Shown: positions 34,684-43,749, numbered from the stretch's first letter. The stretch is DNA of 64,000 nucleotides from Streptosporangium amethystogenes (GCF_000721075.1 NZ_JOEQ01000005.1:310001-374000), one strand, 5' to 3'. The notes: generated from the letters alone by a model not told the origin. Numbers and translations: made by a program.

Positions 34684-35861
34684 CTGGACCGCTGGCGGGC
34701 ACCGTTGTCGTGGATCTGTCGCGGGCGCTGGCCGGGCCGCATGCCGCGATGATGCTGGGCGACCTCGGAGCCCGCGTGATCAAGGTGGAGAGCCCGGGGA
34801 CCGGCGATGACACCCGGGGCTGGGGCCCGCCGTTCGTCGGCTCCGAGCACGCTCGCGAATCAACATATTTCCTGAGTTGTAACCGGAACAAGGAGTCGAT
34901 CATCCTCGACCTGAAGTCCGAAGACGGCAGGGAGACGCTGAGCAGGCTGGTCCGCCAGGCGGACGTGCTGATCGAGAATTTCCGCACCGGCGTGCTGGAT
35001 CGCCTGGGATTCTCGATGGACGCGCTGCGCGAGCTGAACCCGAGGCTGGTGATCCTGTCGATAACCGGATTCGGCCACGACGGTCCCGAAGGCGGCCGGG
35101 CCGGCTACGACCAGATCGCCCAGGGGGAGGCCGGCCTGATGTCGCTCACCGGCGCCTCGCCGGACGAGCCGACCCGGGTGGGGGTGCCGATCGGTGACCT
35201 GCTCGCCGGGATGTACGGGGCTTACGGAGTGGTCTCCGCACTGCACGAACGCACCGGCACCGGCACCGGGAGCGTGGTCAGGACCAGCCTGCTCGCCGCC
35301 CTCGTCGGGGTACACGCCTTCCAGGGCACCAGGTACACGGTGGCCGGTGAGACACCACGCGCCACCGGGAACCACCACCCGTCGATCTGCCCCTATGGCC
35401 TGTTCCGCTGCGCGGATGGCATGCTGCAACTGGCAGTCGGCTCCGAGGGCCTGTGGGACACCTTCGCCGCGGCGTTCGGCCTGCCCTCGGGCGAGGACGG
35501 CTTCGCCGGCAACGCCCAGCGGGTCGAGAACCGCGAAGCCGTGATCGCCGCGGTCAACGCCGCGTTCGCCCCCTGGAAGCTCGACGACCTGCTTGCCAGG
35601 CTCGCCGAGCTCGGCATCCCGGCAGGTGAAGTCCGCACCCTCGACCGCGTCTACGAGTGGGAGCAGACCCGATCCCAGAATCTGCTGATCGAGGTCGATC
35701 ATGCCACCCTCGGGCGGGTGACGCTGCCGGGATCGCCGCTCCGATTCGACGGGGCGGCACTGGTCGAGCATCTGGCGCCGCCCACGCTCGGACAGCACAA
35801 CGAGTCGGTACGGGCCTGGCTCGACGACGTCGACGCGCGAGGCAGGGGAGGGGACTCATGA
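34680..35861 (+). CDS. CaiB/BaiF family (class III) CoA-transferase
   Basis: A 393-residue class III CoA-transferase. VVDLSRALAGPHAAMMLGDLGARVIKVESPGTGDDTR (about 9-45) is the N-terminal hallmark; the likely catalytic aspartate is Asp144 in AGYDQIAQGEAGLM. These enzymes move CoA from a donor thioester to a carboxylate such as the amidase product. Coupled on both sides by 4-bp overlaps. It indicates that the pathway ends in a CoA thioester. Confidence 0.88.
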   Translation: MTGPLAGTVVVDLSRALAGPHAAMMLGDLGARVIKVESPGTGDDTRGWGPPFVGSEHARESTYFLSCNRNKESIILDLKSEDGRETLSRLVRQADVLIENFRTGVLDRLGFSMDALRELNPRLVILSITGFGHDGPEGGRAGYDQIAQGEAGLMSLTGASPDEPTRVGVPIGDLLAGMYGAYGVVSALHERTGTGTGSVVRTSLLAALVGVHAFQGTRYTVAGETPRATGNHHPSICPYGLFRCADGMLQLAVGSEGLWDTFAAAFGLPSGEDGFAGNAQRVENREAVIAAVNAAFAPWKLDDLLARLAELGIPAGEVRTLDRVYEWEQTRSQNLLIEVDHATLGRVTLPGSPLRFDGAALVEHLAPPTLGQHNESVRAWLDDVDARGRGGDS

Positions 35862-37345
35862 CCCCGCGACCGACCTCGCACGAGCTGATCGAGCAGGTCC
35901 TGGACCCCGGAAGCTGGATCTCCTGGGACCTTCCGGTCAGTGATCGACGCGACAACGACGCCGAGTATCGCGAGACGCTCGCCCGCGTCCGGGAGTCCAC
36001 CGGGCTGGACGAAGCGGTGACGGTCGGCGAGGGCACCATCCGCGGGCGCAGGGTCGCCGCGCTCATCGGCGACTTCCGTTTCCTGGCCGGTTCCATCGGC
36101 GTCACGACGGCCGAGCGGCTCGTCCGGGCCATCGACCGCGCCACCCGGGAGGGCCTGCCCCTGCTGGCCGCGCCCGTTTCCGGAGGCACCCGGATGCAGG
36201 AGGGCACGGTCGCCTTCGTGCAGATGATCAAAATCACCGACGCCATCGCCGTGCACCGTGCCGCGCGGTTGCCCTACCTCGTCTACCTCAGGCATCCCAC
36301 CACAGGAGGCGTGTTCGCCTCCTGGGGCTCGCTCGGACACCTCACCGTCGCCGAACCGGGCGCGCTCGTCGGCTTCCTGGGGCCGAGGGTGCACGAGGCG
36401 ATCAACGGCGAGAGGTTTCCCGAGGGGGTGCAGACCGCGGAGAACCTGTTCGCGCACGGTCATCTCGACGCGGTCCTGCCGGTCACCGGCCTCGCCGAGA
36501 TGGTCGATCGGGCGCTCAACGTGCTTTGCGCGCCGACCGGGCGCCTGAACCGGCCATACCGCTCGGCCGATGAGGAGATCGCGGACACTCCCGCCTGGGA
36601 TTCCGTGACGCGATCGCGCCAGGCCGACCGCCCCGGAGTCCGCGCGCTGCTGGAGAGCGCCGGACAGGATGTGGTCCGGCTGGGCGGCGCCCGAGGGGAC
36701 GGGATCCTGCTCGCCCTGGCCCGTTTCGGCGACGCGCCGTGCATGGTCCTCGGACACGACCGGAGCATTGGCCGACAAGGCGGGCCGGTGGGTCCGGACG
36801 GTCTGCGGATGGCGCAGCGCGGCATGCGGCTCGCCCGGGAACTTGGCCTGCCGCTCGTAACGATCGTCGACACGTCCGGGGCGGAACTGTCCAGGGAGGC
36901 CGAGGAGGGCGGCCTCGCCGGGGAGATCGCGCGGAGCCTGCACGCTCTGATCACCCTGGAGTCACCGACGCTCTGCGTCCTGCTGGGCCAGGGGACAGGC
37001 GGCGGAGCACTTGCCCTGCTGCCGGCCGACCGCGTCGTCGCCGCTCAGCACGCCTGGCTGTCGCCGCTGCCTCCCGAGGGTGCCAGCGCCATCCTGCACC
37101 GCACCGTCGACCGGGCGCCCGAACTCGCTTCGGCACAGGAGATCCGTTCGACGGACATGTTCCGCCATGGCATCGTCGACCGGATCGTGGGGGAGGACTC
37201 AGGGGACCCCCAGGAGTTCCTGTCGCGCCTCGGCCAGGTCATCGAGGACGAACTCGCCGGACTGCTCAAGGTCCCGACCGCCTCCAGGCTCGCGGACCGC
37301 CGCGCTCGCTTCCGCCGGCTCGGTAACGAGGTGCTCAGCGCGTGA
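35858..37345 (+). CDS. fused beta/alpha carboxyltransferase protein
   Basis: A 495-residue protein of the acyl-CoA carboxylase carboxyltransferase family with both halves fused. The AccD-like N-half contains GDFRFLAGSIGVTTAERLVRAIDRA and SGGTRMQEGT; the AccA-like C-half contains VTIVDTSGAELSREAEEGG and LLGQGTGGGALALLPADRVVA. No biotin carboxylase or biotin carrier gene is in the window. It may work with a carrier encoded elsewhere or, like malonate decarboxylase subunits, decarboxylate an acyl-CoA without biotin (inference). ATG overlaps the CoA-transferase stop; its own stop overlaps the next GTG. Confidence 0.83.
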   Translation: MTPRPTSHELIEQVLDPGSWISWDLPVSDRRDNDAEYRETLARVRESTGLDEAVTVGEGTIRGRRVAALIGDFRFLAGSIGVTTAERLVRAIDRATREGLPLLAAPVSGGTRMQEGTVAFVQMIKITDAIAVHRAARLPYLVYLRHPTTGGVFASWGSLGHLTVAEPGALVGFLGPRVHEAINGERFPEGVQTAENLFAHGHLDAVLPVTGLAEMVDRALNVLCAPTGRLNRPYRSADEEIADTPAWDSVTRSRQADRPGVRALLESAGQDVVRLGGARGDGILLALARFGDAPCMVLGHDRSIGRQGGPVGPDGLRMAQRGMRLARELGLPLVTIVDTSGAELSREAEEGGLAGEIARSLHALITLESPTLCVLLGQGTGGGALALLPADRVVAAQHAWLSPLPPEGASAILHRTVDRAPELASAQEIRSTDMFRHGIVDRIVGEDSGDPQEFLSRLGQVIEDELAGLLKVPTASRLADRRARFRRLGNEVLSA

Positions 37346-38205
37346 CTCCGGTGATAGCTCTCACCGGCGCGGCCGGATACACCGGCCGCGCCGTCACGGC
37401 CGCGCTGTCGCGCCAAGGTGTCGAGGTGATCGCGCTGGTGCGTCGTGCGGAACAAGGGCCCCAGGTGCTCGCCGCCGGTGCCAGGCGGGCAGCGGCGGTC
37501 GACCTCGCGGACCTCTCATCGCTGACCGACGCGTTCAGCGGCGCCGCCGCCGTCTACCACATTCCACCGAACATGCATCCGGCCGAGGACATGCTCACCG
37601 CCGTGGTGATCGACGCCGCGGAGCGGGCCCGGGTGCCGAGGTTCGTGCTGCACTCGGTCCTCGCGCCGTACCTGCCCCGGATGCCGCACCATCTGCGCAA
37701 GGCGAACTCCGAGTTGACCCTGCGCGAATCAGGCCTGACCTGGACGATCCTGCAGCCGGGGTGGTACGCGCAGAACCTGCTGCCGTACGCGGAACAGGCC
37801 CGTGACACCGGGCGGATCGCCGTGCCGTACTCGGTCTCGGCCCCGTTCGCACCAGTGGACGTTCACGACGTCGCGGAGGCGGCGGCCGTCGTGCTGACCG
37901 AGAGCGGTCACGACTTCGCCACTTATGAGCTCAGCGGGCCGCGACTGCTGGACACCCGCGAGATGGGTGCCACGCTCGGCGAGGTGCTCGGCATTCCGGT
38001 GGTCGCGGTCGAACAGACCCTCGAAGAGTGGCGGACCGGCGCGACCTCGCTGCCGGACTCCACGGCTGACGGCCTCGCGGCGATGTTCCACTACTACGAC
38101 GACCACGGCCTCCCGGGCAACCCCCGGGTGCTCACCATGCTCCTGGGACGCGCCCCCACCGAGCTGAGCACCGTCCTCGCCCGCGACCTCCCAGGCGCAC
38201 CCTGA
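37342..38205 (+). CDS. NmrA-like NAD(P)-binding protein
   Basis: A 287-residue atypical short-chain dehydrogenase of the NmrA/HSCARG group. The nucleotide-binding motif TGAAGYTGRAVTAAL lies at about 7-21, and LQPGWYAQNLL (about 136-146) with PVDVHDVAEAAA is typical. Members are NAD(P)-dependent quinone or isoflavone reductases or redox sensors. GTG start overlapping the carboxyltransferase stop makes it the last gene of the catabolic operon. Its step is unclear; it may reduce an unsaturated intermediate or sense redox state. Confidence 0.8.
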   Translation: MTPVIALTGAAGYTGRAVTAALSRQGVEVIALVRRAEQGPQVLAAGARRAAAVDLADLSSLTDAFSGAAAVYHIPPNMHPAEDMLTAVVIDAAERARVPRFVLHSVLAPYLPRMPHHLRKANSELTLRESGLTWTILQPGWYAQNLLPYAEQARDTGRIAVPYSVSAPFAPVDVHDVAEAAAVVLTESGHDFATYELSGPRLLDTREMGATLGEVLGIPVVAVEQTLEEWRTGATSLPDSTADGLAAMFHYYDDHGLPGNPRVLTMLLGRAPTELSTVLARDLPGAP

Positions 38206-38369
38206 CAACAAACTGATCTTTCTCGGATGAACGCCGGTTGATCCAGGTGGAACACGTGCCAGGACCGGGGGCTCGTGCACCACGCACCAGGTCCGGACAA
38301 CCGTTCCACTACGGTTCTCAGAGCGGGTTCTTCTTCCTCACCCGCCGCCCGAGCCCAAGGGAGGACAGT

Positions 38370-38732
38370 ATGGAAATCTGGATCAATCCCGACTGTTCCA
38401 AGTGCCGCTCCGCGCTGTCCGTCCTGGATGCGGAGAAGGCCGAGTACACGGTCCGGCGCTATCTGGAGGACCCGCCCGACGAGCGGGAACTCCGCGAGGT
38501 GCTGACCAGGCTCGGCCTCGAACCCTGGGACATCACCCGGACGGGGGAGAGCGCGGCCACCGAACTCGGCCTGGCCGACTGGCCCCGTACTCCGGAGAGC
38601 CGTGACCGCTGGATCCGGGCGCTCGCCGACCGCCCGATCCTCATCCAGCGTCCCATCATCACCGCCGATGACGGACCGGCCGTCGTCGCCCGAACCGAGG
38701 AGGCCGTCCGTTCACTGCTTCCACCTCGGTAG
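38370..38732 (+). CDS. ArsC-family (thioredoxin-fold) protein
   Basis: A 120-residue protein of the ArsC/Spx-type arsenate-reductase family. The reactive cysteine lies in NPDCSKCRSALSVLD (Cys9, with a second Cys at 12), and RPIITADDGPAVVAR is the C-terminal pattern with ligand-binding Arg residues. AAGGGAGG precedes the ATG by 5 bp. No ArsR, ArsB or Acr3 gene is nearby, so arsenate reduction is possible but unproven. It stands alone after the catabolic operon. Confidence 0.82.
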   Translation: MEIWINPDCSKCRSALSVLDAEKAEYTVRRYLEDPPDERELREVLTRLGLEPWDITRTGESAATELGLADWPRTPESRDRWIRALADRPILIQRPIITADDGPAVVARTEEAVRSLLPPR

Positions 38733-38857
38733 GCACCGGACACCGGCCCGCGGTACCTCTTCGCCCGGTTCACGAGGTGGGCGTCGGGTGCGGAATTCTG
38801 TTCTGAGCCGGACGCCTCCCACCGTGGGAAGGCGATCGACGACCTCGCCCGGGAGTG

Positions 38858-39649
38858 TCAACCGGTGATGGTGCCCAGTGCCGCGACGAGGTAGAGGCCG
38901 CCGGCGGAGGAGACCGCGAGGCCAGCGGCGGCCGGGGCCCAGGCCATCACGGTGGAGGCCAGTGGCCACCTGTGCGTTCCGTGGGCCAGCAGGGTGTAGC
39001 CCCGGATCGTCACGACGCCCACGCCGGTCAGGGTGAGGGCCATTCCCACGCCGAAGGCGGCGACGAGCGTGACGGCGTCGAAGGCCCGGCCGGTGAGCAG
39101 CCCGCTCATCAGGACGACGAACGCCGACGGCGAGGGCAGCAGCCCACCGGAGAGGGCGAGCGCGACGAGACCCCGGCGCGACCAGGGGTCCGGTCCGTCC
39201 TCGATCTGATGCCCATGTCCGTGTCCGTGTCCGTGTCCGTGCCCGTGGCCATGTCCATGCTGGGTCTGCGCCTGAAGCCGACGTCCTCGCAGGTGGCGGT
39301 AGGTCAGGTGGACGCCCACGCAGACGGTGACCAGTCCGGCCAGCACCTGCATCCAGGCGGTGACGCTCTCCGTGCCGAAACTCGCGGCGCTGCTCAGCCC
39401 CACCCAGGCGAACGCCAGCACCAGCACCGAGAAGGTGTGCATCAACGCGACGATGACTCCCAGGCGCAGCGCGTCGCGGTGGTTGCCCCGGGTGCCGACC
39501 AGGTAGGCCGCGGTGACGCTCTTGCCGTGGCCGGGGGCGACCGCGTGCATCGCTCCGGCGACGAGGGCGACGGCGAGGGCCGCCCAGAAGACGCCCCTGT
39601 TGTCGAAGAGCGAGATGAACCGGCTCTCGAAGCCGCTGAGCTCCGTCAC
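38858..39649 (-). CDS. Ni/Co-type transporter with Gly-His tract
   Basis: A 263-residue membrane protein of the NiCoT/RcnA-like family with 6-7 hydrophobic segments. AMHAVAPGHGKSVTAAYLVG (HAxxPGHGKS) is the signature, and a central cytoplasmic loop carries about eight consecutive Gly-His pairs, a metal-binding tract typical of nickel or cobalt carriers. The GTG start overlaps the stop of the preceding secreted-protein gene (GTGA), so both are co-translated. Uptake versus efflux cannot be decided; no hydrogenase or urease genes are in view. Confidence 0.83.
   Translation of the reverse strand: MTELSGFESRFISLFDNRGVFWAALAVALVAGAMHAVAPGHGKSVTAAYLVGTRGNHRDALRLGVIVALMHTFSVLVLAFAWVGLSSAASFGTESVTAWMQVLAGLVTVCVGVHLTYRHLRGRRLQAQTQHGHGHGHGHGHGHGHGHQIEDGPDPWSRRGLVALALSGGLLPSPSAFVVLMSGLLTGRAFDAVTLVAAFGVGMALTLTGVGVVTIRGYTLLAHGTHRWPLASTVMAWAPAAAGLAVSSAGGLYLVAALGTITG
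39210..39260 (-). repeat. hexanucleotide repeat encoding Gly-His tract
   Basis: Near-perfect tandem copies of a 6-bp unit (GTGTCC/GTGCCC on the plus strand) within the transporter gene encode alternating Gly and His. The repeat can vary in number by slippage without a frameshift. It is a coding microsatellite, not a CRISPR array. Confidence 0.8.
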
Positions 39650-40311
39650 GACCGGGTACCCGTCGTGCTCACCCTGCGCCGGGTGCGCAGCATGACGAAC
39701 GCGCCCGCCCCGGCCAGCAGTACGGCGGTGCCGACGGCGACGCTCGTCGTCTGCCCGGACATGCCGTTCCCGCCCGAGCCGGAGAAGCTCAGACGCCGGG
39801 TGCTGACGGCCTCGGTGAAGAGTGCCTGCCCGGGGGTGGCGGGAGTGTCCGCGATGAGCATCGTCCGGTACGCCGTGTTGAGGTCGGTCAGGGCGGCGAC
39901 GGTCACGTCCACCTCGGTCACCGGGTTCCGGCAGTCGAAGACGAACCGGGCGCCGTCGACGAGCAGCGCCCGGAGTTCCTCCAGCCTGCTCTCGCACGGC
40001 CGGCCGGCCTGGGCGACCGTGATCTTCTCCAGCAGGTAGTCACGGAGGGCCGTTGAGCGCTCCAGCTTCTGCTCGCCGGTCAGCTCCGTCGAGACGGTGC
40101 CGGTGGCCGGGTCCTCGAACGCGCCGAGCGACTGGCCGAGCGCGACCCAGTCGTCCTCGGCCGGGAGCCACGAGATGGTCACGCGCGAGCCGTCGGCCTC
40201 GATCCGCGCGGTGGACGGAGGTCCGAAGGGGTGGGCGGCGGCCGGGGTGGCCCAGCCGGCCAGGACGCAGACGAGCAGCGCGCCCGCCAGCGTGCGGGCA
40301 TGGATTTTCAA
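39646..40311 (-). CDS. secreted, C-terminally anchored protein
   Basis: A 221-residue protein with a signal peptide (about 1-24, KIHARTLAGALLVCVLAGWATPAAA) and a C-terminal membrane helix (about 191-212) followed by RTRRR, so most of it is extracytoplasmic. Two cysteines (near 107 and 127) may form a disulfide. The chosen start is TTG at 40311 with AGGA 7 bp upstream, because the signal peptide starts there; GTG at 40440 would place 43 unlikely residues before it. It is coupled to the metal transporter and probably assists metal transport. Family not recognised with confidence. Confidence 0.7.
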   Translation of the reverse strand: MKIHARTLAGALLVCVLAGWATPAAAHPFGPPSTARIEADGSRVTISWLPAEDDWVALGQSLGAFEDPATGTVSTELTGEQKLERSTALRDYLLEKITVAQAGRPCESRLEELRALLVDGARFVFDCRNPVTEVDVTVAALTDLNTAYRTMLIADTPATPGQALFTEAVSTRRLSFSGSGGNGMSGQTTSVAVGTAVLLAGAGAFVMLRTRRRVSTTGTRS

Positions 40312-40343
40312 TGGATTTCCTGTCCGACAAGGTTCCGGCACGT

Positions 40344-40385
40344 CCGGGCGCGGGGCCGCCGCCGTAACGGCGGCCCCGCGCCCGG
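40344..40385 (-). terminator. strong hairpin after phosphatase gene
   Basis: Perfect 18-bp arms (40344-40361 and 40368-40385, all but one pair G-C rich) with a 6-nt loop CCGTAA. It begins 5 bp after the metallophosphatase stop on the minus strand and separates it from the signal-peptide protein and transporter genes. No U-tract. Confidence 0.8.
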
Positions 40386-40390
40386 CGGGC

Positions 40391-42067
40391 TTACTTCTTG
40401 TTGACCGTGACGGCCGGGCTGGTGATCTTCTGGTTGGCACTGTCCAGGTGGACCACGTAGGTCTCGCCCTTCTTCACGTTGGCCGGAAGCCTGAAGGTGT
40501 AGGTCAGGCGGCCCAGTTCGTCGGCGTCCCGCACGCCGACCGAGACGCTGTCCTTGTCCTTGCCGCGTGCGTTCGCGTCGGCCTTCCGCAGGGAGACGGA
40601 GACGCGCTCGGCCGGGTCGTAACCGTACGCGGAGATCGTGAGCTCGCCGCGGTGGTCGACGGTGGTCTTGTCGACGGTGACCTGCTCGCCGACGGTGTTC
40701 TCCGCGGTGCGGACCTCGTTGACGGTGCGCTCGCCCTTGCTGTTCTTCCGGACGACGAAGCCGTCGTGGTGCTCGCCGTTGGCGTAACGGGCCTCGAACG
40801 TGATCTTGTCGGCCTCGATGTCGATCAGCTGGTAGAGCTGGGTGTTCTGGCTCTTGCTGACGACCTCGGCGCCGTTGCCGGTCCAGTTCTCGCCGTTGTT
40901 GAGGGCGTACATCTTGCCGCCGGAGACGGACACGACGTAGGCGACGCCGTTGTTGACCGTGACCGACTTTCGGGCGGTCGCCACGTTGCCGCGGCCGTAG
41001 GAGTGGTCGTGGCCCTGGAGGACCAGGTCCACGCCGTACTTCTCGAACAGCGGGCCCCACTGGGCGCGTACGGCGGGGTTGTTGCGGGTGCCGGTGGTGG
41101 AGTAGACGGGGTGGTGGAAGGTCACCACGGTCCACCTGTTCGGGTTGTCCTTGAGCAGTCCCTCCAGCCAGGTGGCCTGCGTGGCCATCAGGGCGGCGTT
41201 GCCCTGCACGTTGGAGTCCAGGCCGATGAAGCGCACGCCCTGGTAGTCGACGGTGTAGGCGGTCTGCTTCAGCTCCGGGTTACCCGGTCCGTTGTCCGGA
41301 TAGGGGAACTGCGGACGCCAGAAGGCGGACAGGCCGCCACTGTACTCGTGGTTGCCGGGGATCGAGAGGTTGTTGACCTGGCCGTCGATGAAACCCGCGG
41401 CCTTGTACCACTGGCCCCACTGCTCCTCGCTGTTGGCGGAGTCGATGAGGTCACCGGCGTTGACGATCATCTTGGCCTGCGGGCGCTCGGCGAACGCCTG
41501 ACGGAAGACGCGCGGCACCGCGGAGTCGATGTAGTTCTGCGCGTCGCCGTAGTAGATGAACGAGAACGGCTGGAGGTCGGCCGCCGCGGTGGTGAAGTCG
41601 CTCCACTCGGCCCAGTTGGTGCCGTCGCCGACCCGGTAGCTGTAGCGGGTGTTCGGCTTCAGGCCGGTGAACTCAACGGTGTGGTAGACGGAGGCGTACC
41701 CCAGCGTGGTGTTGACCGGGGTGGTGCTGATCGCCTTGACGTTGGTGACCGCGCCCGCGGGCGGTACGACCCCACCGAGCGCGCGCGGGGCCTCGAGGAT
41801 CTCGGCCTGCGCGGACTCGGCGTCGGTCACGGCCCGCCAGGTGACCTTCTGGCTGGCCGACGGCGTGGTGGTCGGGGTGAGGATGACCCGGTCGGGCATG
41901 GGGGAGGGCTTGTGGATATCGGCGGCGGGGTACTTCGGCGGCGCGGCCGCGCCGAACGCCACCGGGCTGAAGGCGAGGCCGCTGACGATCAGCACGCCCG
42001 CGCCGGCCGCCGTCAGCCTGGTACGCCGGGATCCGGCGGATCGGGGCAGCTTGACTTTGCCCATCAT
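40391..42067 (-). CDS. secreted purple-acid-phosphatase-like enzyme
   Basis: A 558-residue metallophosphoesterase. Order: signal peptide (about 1-38, Arg-rich then AAGAGVLIVSGLAFSPVAFGA), Fn3-like N-domain typical of purple acid phosphatases (about 60-160), catalytic domain with YGDAQNY, NAGDLIDS, GNHEY, FHHPVYS and GHDHSYGR, and a C-terminal beta domain (about 440-558). All metal-binding motifs are present. It should release phosphate from organic esters outside the cell. ATG at 42067 or 42064; the upstream frame lacks a ribosome-binding site. Phosphate control is plausible, but no convincing PHO box was found. Confidence 0.87.
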   Translation of the reverse strand: MMGKVKLPRSAGSRRTRLTAAGAGVLIVSGLAFSPVAFGAAAPPKYPAADIHKPSPMPDRVILTPTTTPSASQKVTWRAVTDAESAQAEILEAPRALGGVVPPAGAVTNVKAISTTPVNTTLGYASVYHTVEFTGLKPNTRYSYRVGDGTNWAEWSDFTTAAADLQPFSFIYYGDAQNYIDSAVPRVFRQAFAERPQAKMIVNAGDLIDSANSEEQWGQWYKAAGFIDGQVNNLSIPGNHEYSGGLSAFWRPQFPYPDNGPGNPELKQTAYTVDYQGVRFIGLDSNVQGNAALMATQATWLEGLLKDNPNRWTVVTFHHPVYSTTGTRNNPAVRAQWGPLFEKYGVDLVLQGHDHSYGRGNVATARKSVTVNNGVAYVVSVSGGKMYALNNGENWTGNGAEVVSKSQNTQLYQLIDIEADKITFEARYANGEHHDGFVVRKNSKGERTVNEVRTAENTVGEQVTVDKTTVDHRGELTISAYGYDPAERVSVSLRKADANARGKDKDSVSVGVRDADELGRLTYTFRLPANVKKGETYVVHLDSANQKITSPAVTVNKK

Positions 42068-42348
42068 GAGCTCTTTTCCAGGGAGGATCACATTCCACCG
42101 AGGGAGTGCGGTGGACGTCGGTATTGATCCAGAAAAGATGGACAAAAACTCGTATAGGGCATTACGCCCGGATGAACACCTCCTCCCTGGTATCTCTGGC
42201 CCCAACCGCACCATTGATGTCGCCGGAAGGCCGTGCGCCCGACACTTTCCGTTGCCCTCGCGTTCGGTGGCGCGCGCCTAACATCGTGCGAACGGGCGTC
42301 GTCTCTCCTTTTGGGCCGAGGCCGAGGTCCTCGAACGGGAGGTATTCG

Positions 42349-42864
42349 ATGACGAGCCCCCGGCAGGCCGGCGGCCGGCGACCTGCCCGCCGCCGGACGC
42401 TGCTTCCCGGCTTCGTGGTGCTCGGCATGCTCTTCCTGCCGCCGTCCATGTCGGGGCCGACGGGGCCGACGGTCAAGGACGAGACCTTCGTCACCGCGGA
42501 GACCGGCGGGCTCCTGCACATCGAGGCGGGGGAGTGTTTCACCGACCCGGCCTACTCCCCGGAGGCGGCCGAGGTCGTCGTGCTCTACACGCCCTGCAAG
42601 GAGCAGGCGGCCAACCAGTCGTACGGCTTCGTGCACGCCCCCGACGGTGAGTGGGATCCGGCCGCGCTGACCACGTTCGCCCGGGAGAGCTGCCGGCGGG
42701 GGTTCGACGGCAACTGGAGCGGTGAGTCGGCTTCGGGACTGGATTTCTACCCGGTCATGCCGACCCGGAGGACCTGGGCCGACGGCGACCGCGACGTGAT
42801 GTGCGTGGTCTACAGCCCCGAAGGCTCGATGAACGGCTCGGCGCTCCCCCTGGCAAGGTGGTGA
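42349..42864 (+). CDS. secreted septum-formation-domain-like protein
   Basis: A 171-residue protein with an Arg-rich N-terminus and hydrophobic segment (LLPGFVVLGMLFLPPSM, about 19-35), then an extracytoplasmic domain with four cysteines (AGECF, YTPC, RESC, VMC). The pattern resembles the actinobacterial septum-formation domain found on small surface proteins, assigned by look only. GGGAGG lies 7 bp before the chosen ATG. It diverges from the phosphatase across 281 bp that holds no other visible gene. Confidence 0.65.
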   Translation: MTSPRQAGGRRPARRRTLLPGFVVLGMLFLPPSMSGPTGPTVKDETFVTAETGGLLHIEAGECFTDPAYSPEAAEVVVLYTPCKEQAANQSYGFVHAPDGEWDPAALTTFARESCRRGFDGNWSGESASGLDFYPVMPTRRTWADGDRDVMCVVYSPEGSMNGSALPLARW

Positions 42865-42929
42865 CGCGCCGCCGGGCACCGTGCACCAGCCGGCCGGGCG
42901 GTGCCCGCCTGGTCCTGGCGGTCTTGTCC

Positions 42930-43600
42930 CTACTCCACCTCGGTGAGGGTGAGGGGACGGGGGAGCGCTTCGGGATCCGCGGCGACCACGCCGGAGAAGC
43001 GCTCGGGAGCGAGGAACTCCTCGGCCACCGCCACCACGGCGTCCGGCGTCGCGGCGGCCAGGCGGTGCGAGAAGCCGAGCAGCCAGAGCGGGTCCATGCC
43101 CTTGGCGGCCAGGTCGGCGAGTGAGGAGGCGAAGGCGGCACGCGGGGCCAGGCGGGTCGCCATCGAACCGAGGGCGTAGGCGCGGGCGGCCTGGATCTCC
43201 TGTCTCGTGGGGGGACGCGTCCGCATTCCGCGGAGTTCGGCGGCCAGCGCCTCCATCGCGGCGCTCGTGGTGCCGGCCGCGGTATCGGCCTCGATCGCCA
43301 GAAGCCCGCTGCCGGGCCGGAGGTCGAAGAACGTGGTGACGCCGTACACGTAGCCCTTGTCCTCGCGCAGGCTTCTCGACAACCGGGAGGAGAGGTAGCC
43401 ACCCAGGACGTCGCAGGTCAGGAAGAGCGCCGGATAGCGCTCGTGCTCTGTTGTCACCGCCTGCGCGCACAGCCGGACACGGGACTGCGGCGCGCCGGGC
43501 CGCGGCAGCAGCGCCAGCCGGCCGCCCTCGATCTCGGGAGGCGGCGGCAGCGGCGGTGCGCTCCGTGCGAGCGGCCGCCAGCCGCTCGGGGTCGTCCGGC
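42930..43600 (-). pseudogene. M16 (insulinase-like) peptidase, C-terminal remnant
   Basis: About 220 codons of the C-terminal half of an M16-type peptidase: LLPRPGAPQSRVRLCAQAV then LTCDVLGGYLSSRLSRSLREDKGYVYGVTTFF, a strong family match. The reading frame runs unbroken from about 43600 to the TAG at 42930 but has no start of its own, and the N-terminal domain with the HxxEH zinc site is missing. Upstream DNA is unrelated (topoisomerase remnant). The gene is therefore 5'-truncated and presumably inactive. Confidence 0.75.
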
Positions 43601-43749
43601 GCGAGGATCCTCAAGACGGACGCTTCACCGGACGCGACCGGGACGCGTTCGTGGGGTGCGGCGACTGGATCCGGCCTTCGCCGCCGAGGGCAGGGCGATC
43701 TGGTCGCGCAGAAGATCAAAAGGCTGTTCTCCGCAGCACTCGGGGCACA

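Noticed and set aside
38370..38732. Arsenic-resistance operon
   Set aside because: Only an ArsC-like protein is present; no ArsR, efflux pump or methyltransferase lies near.
39210..39260. Possible CRISPR or regulatory repeat
   Set aside because: The 6-bp units are in frame inside the transporter gene and encode Gly-His; there are no spacers.
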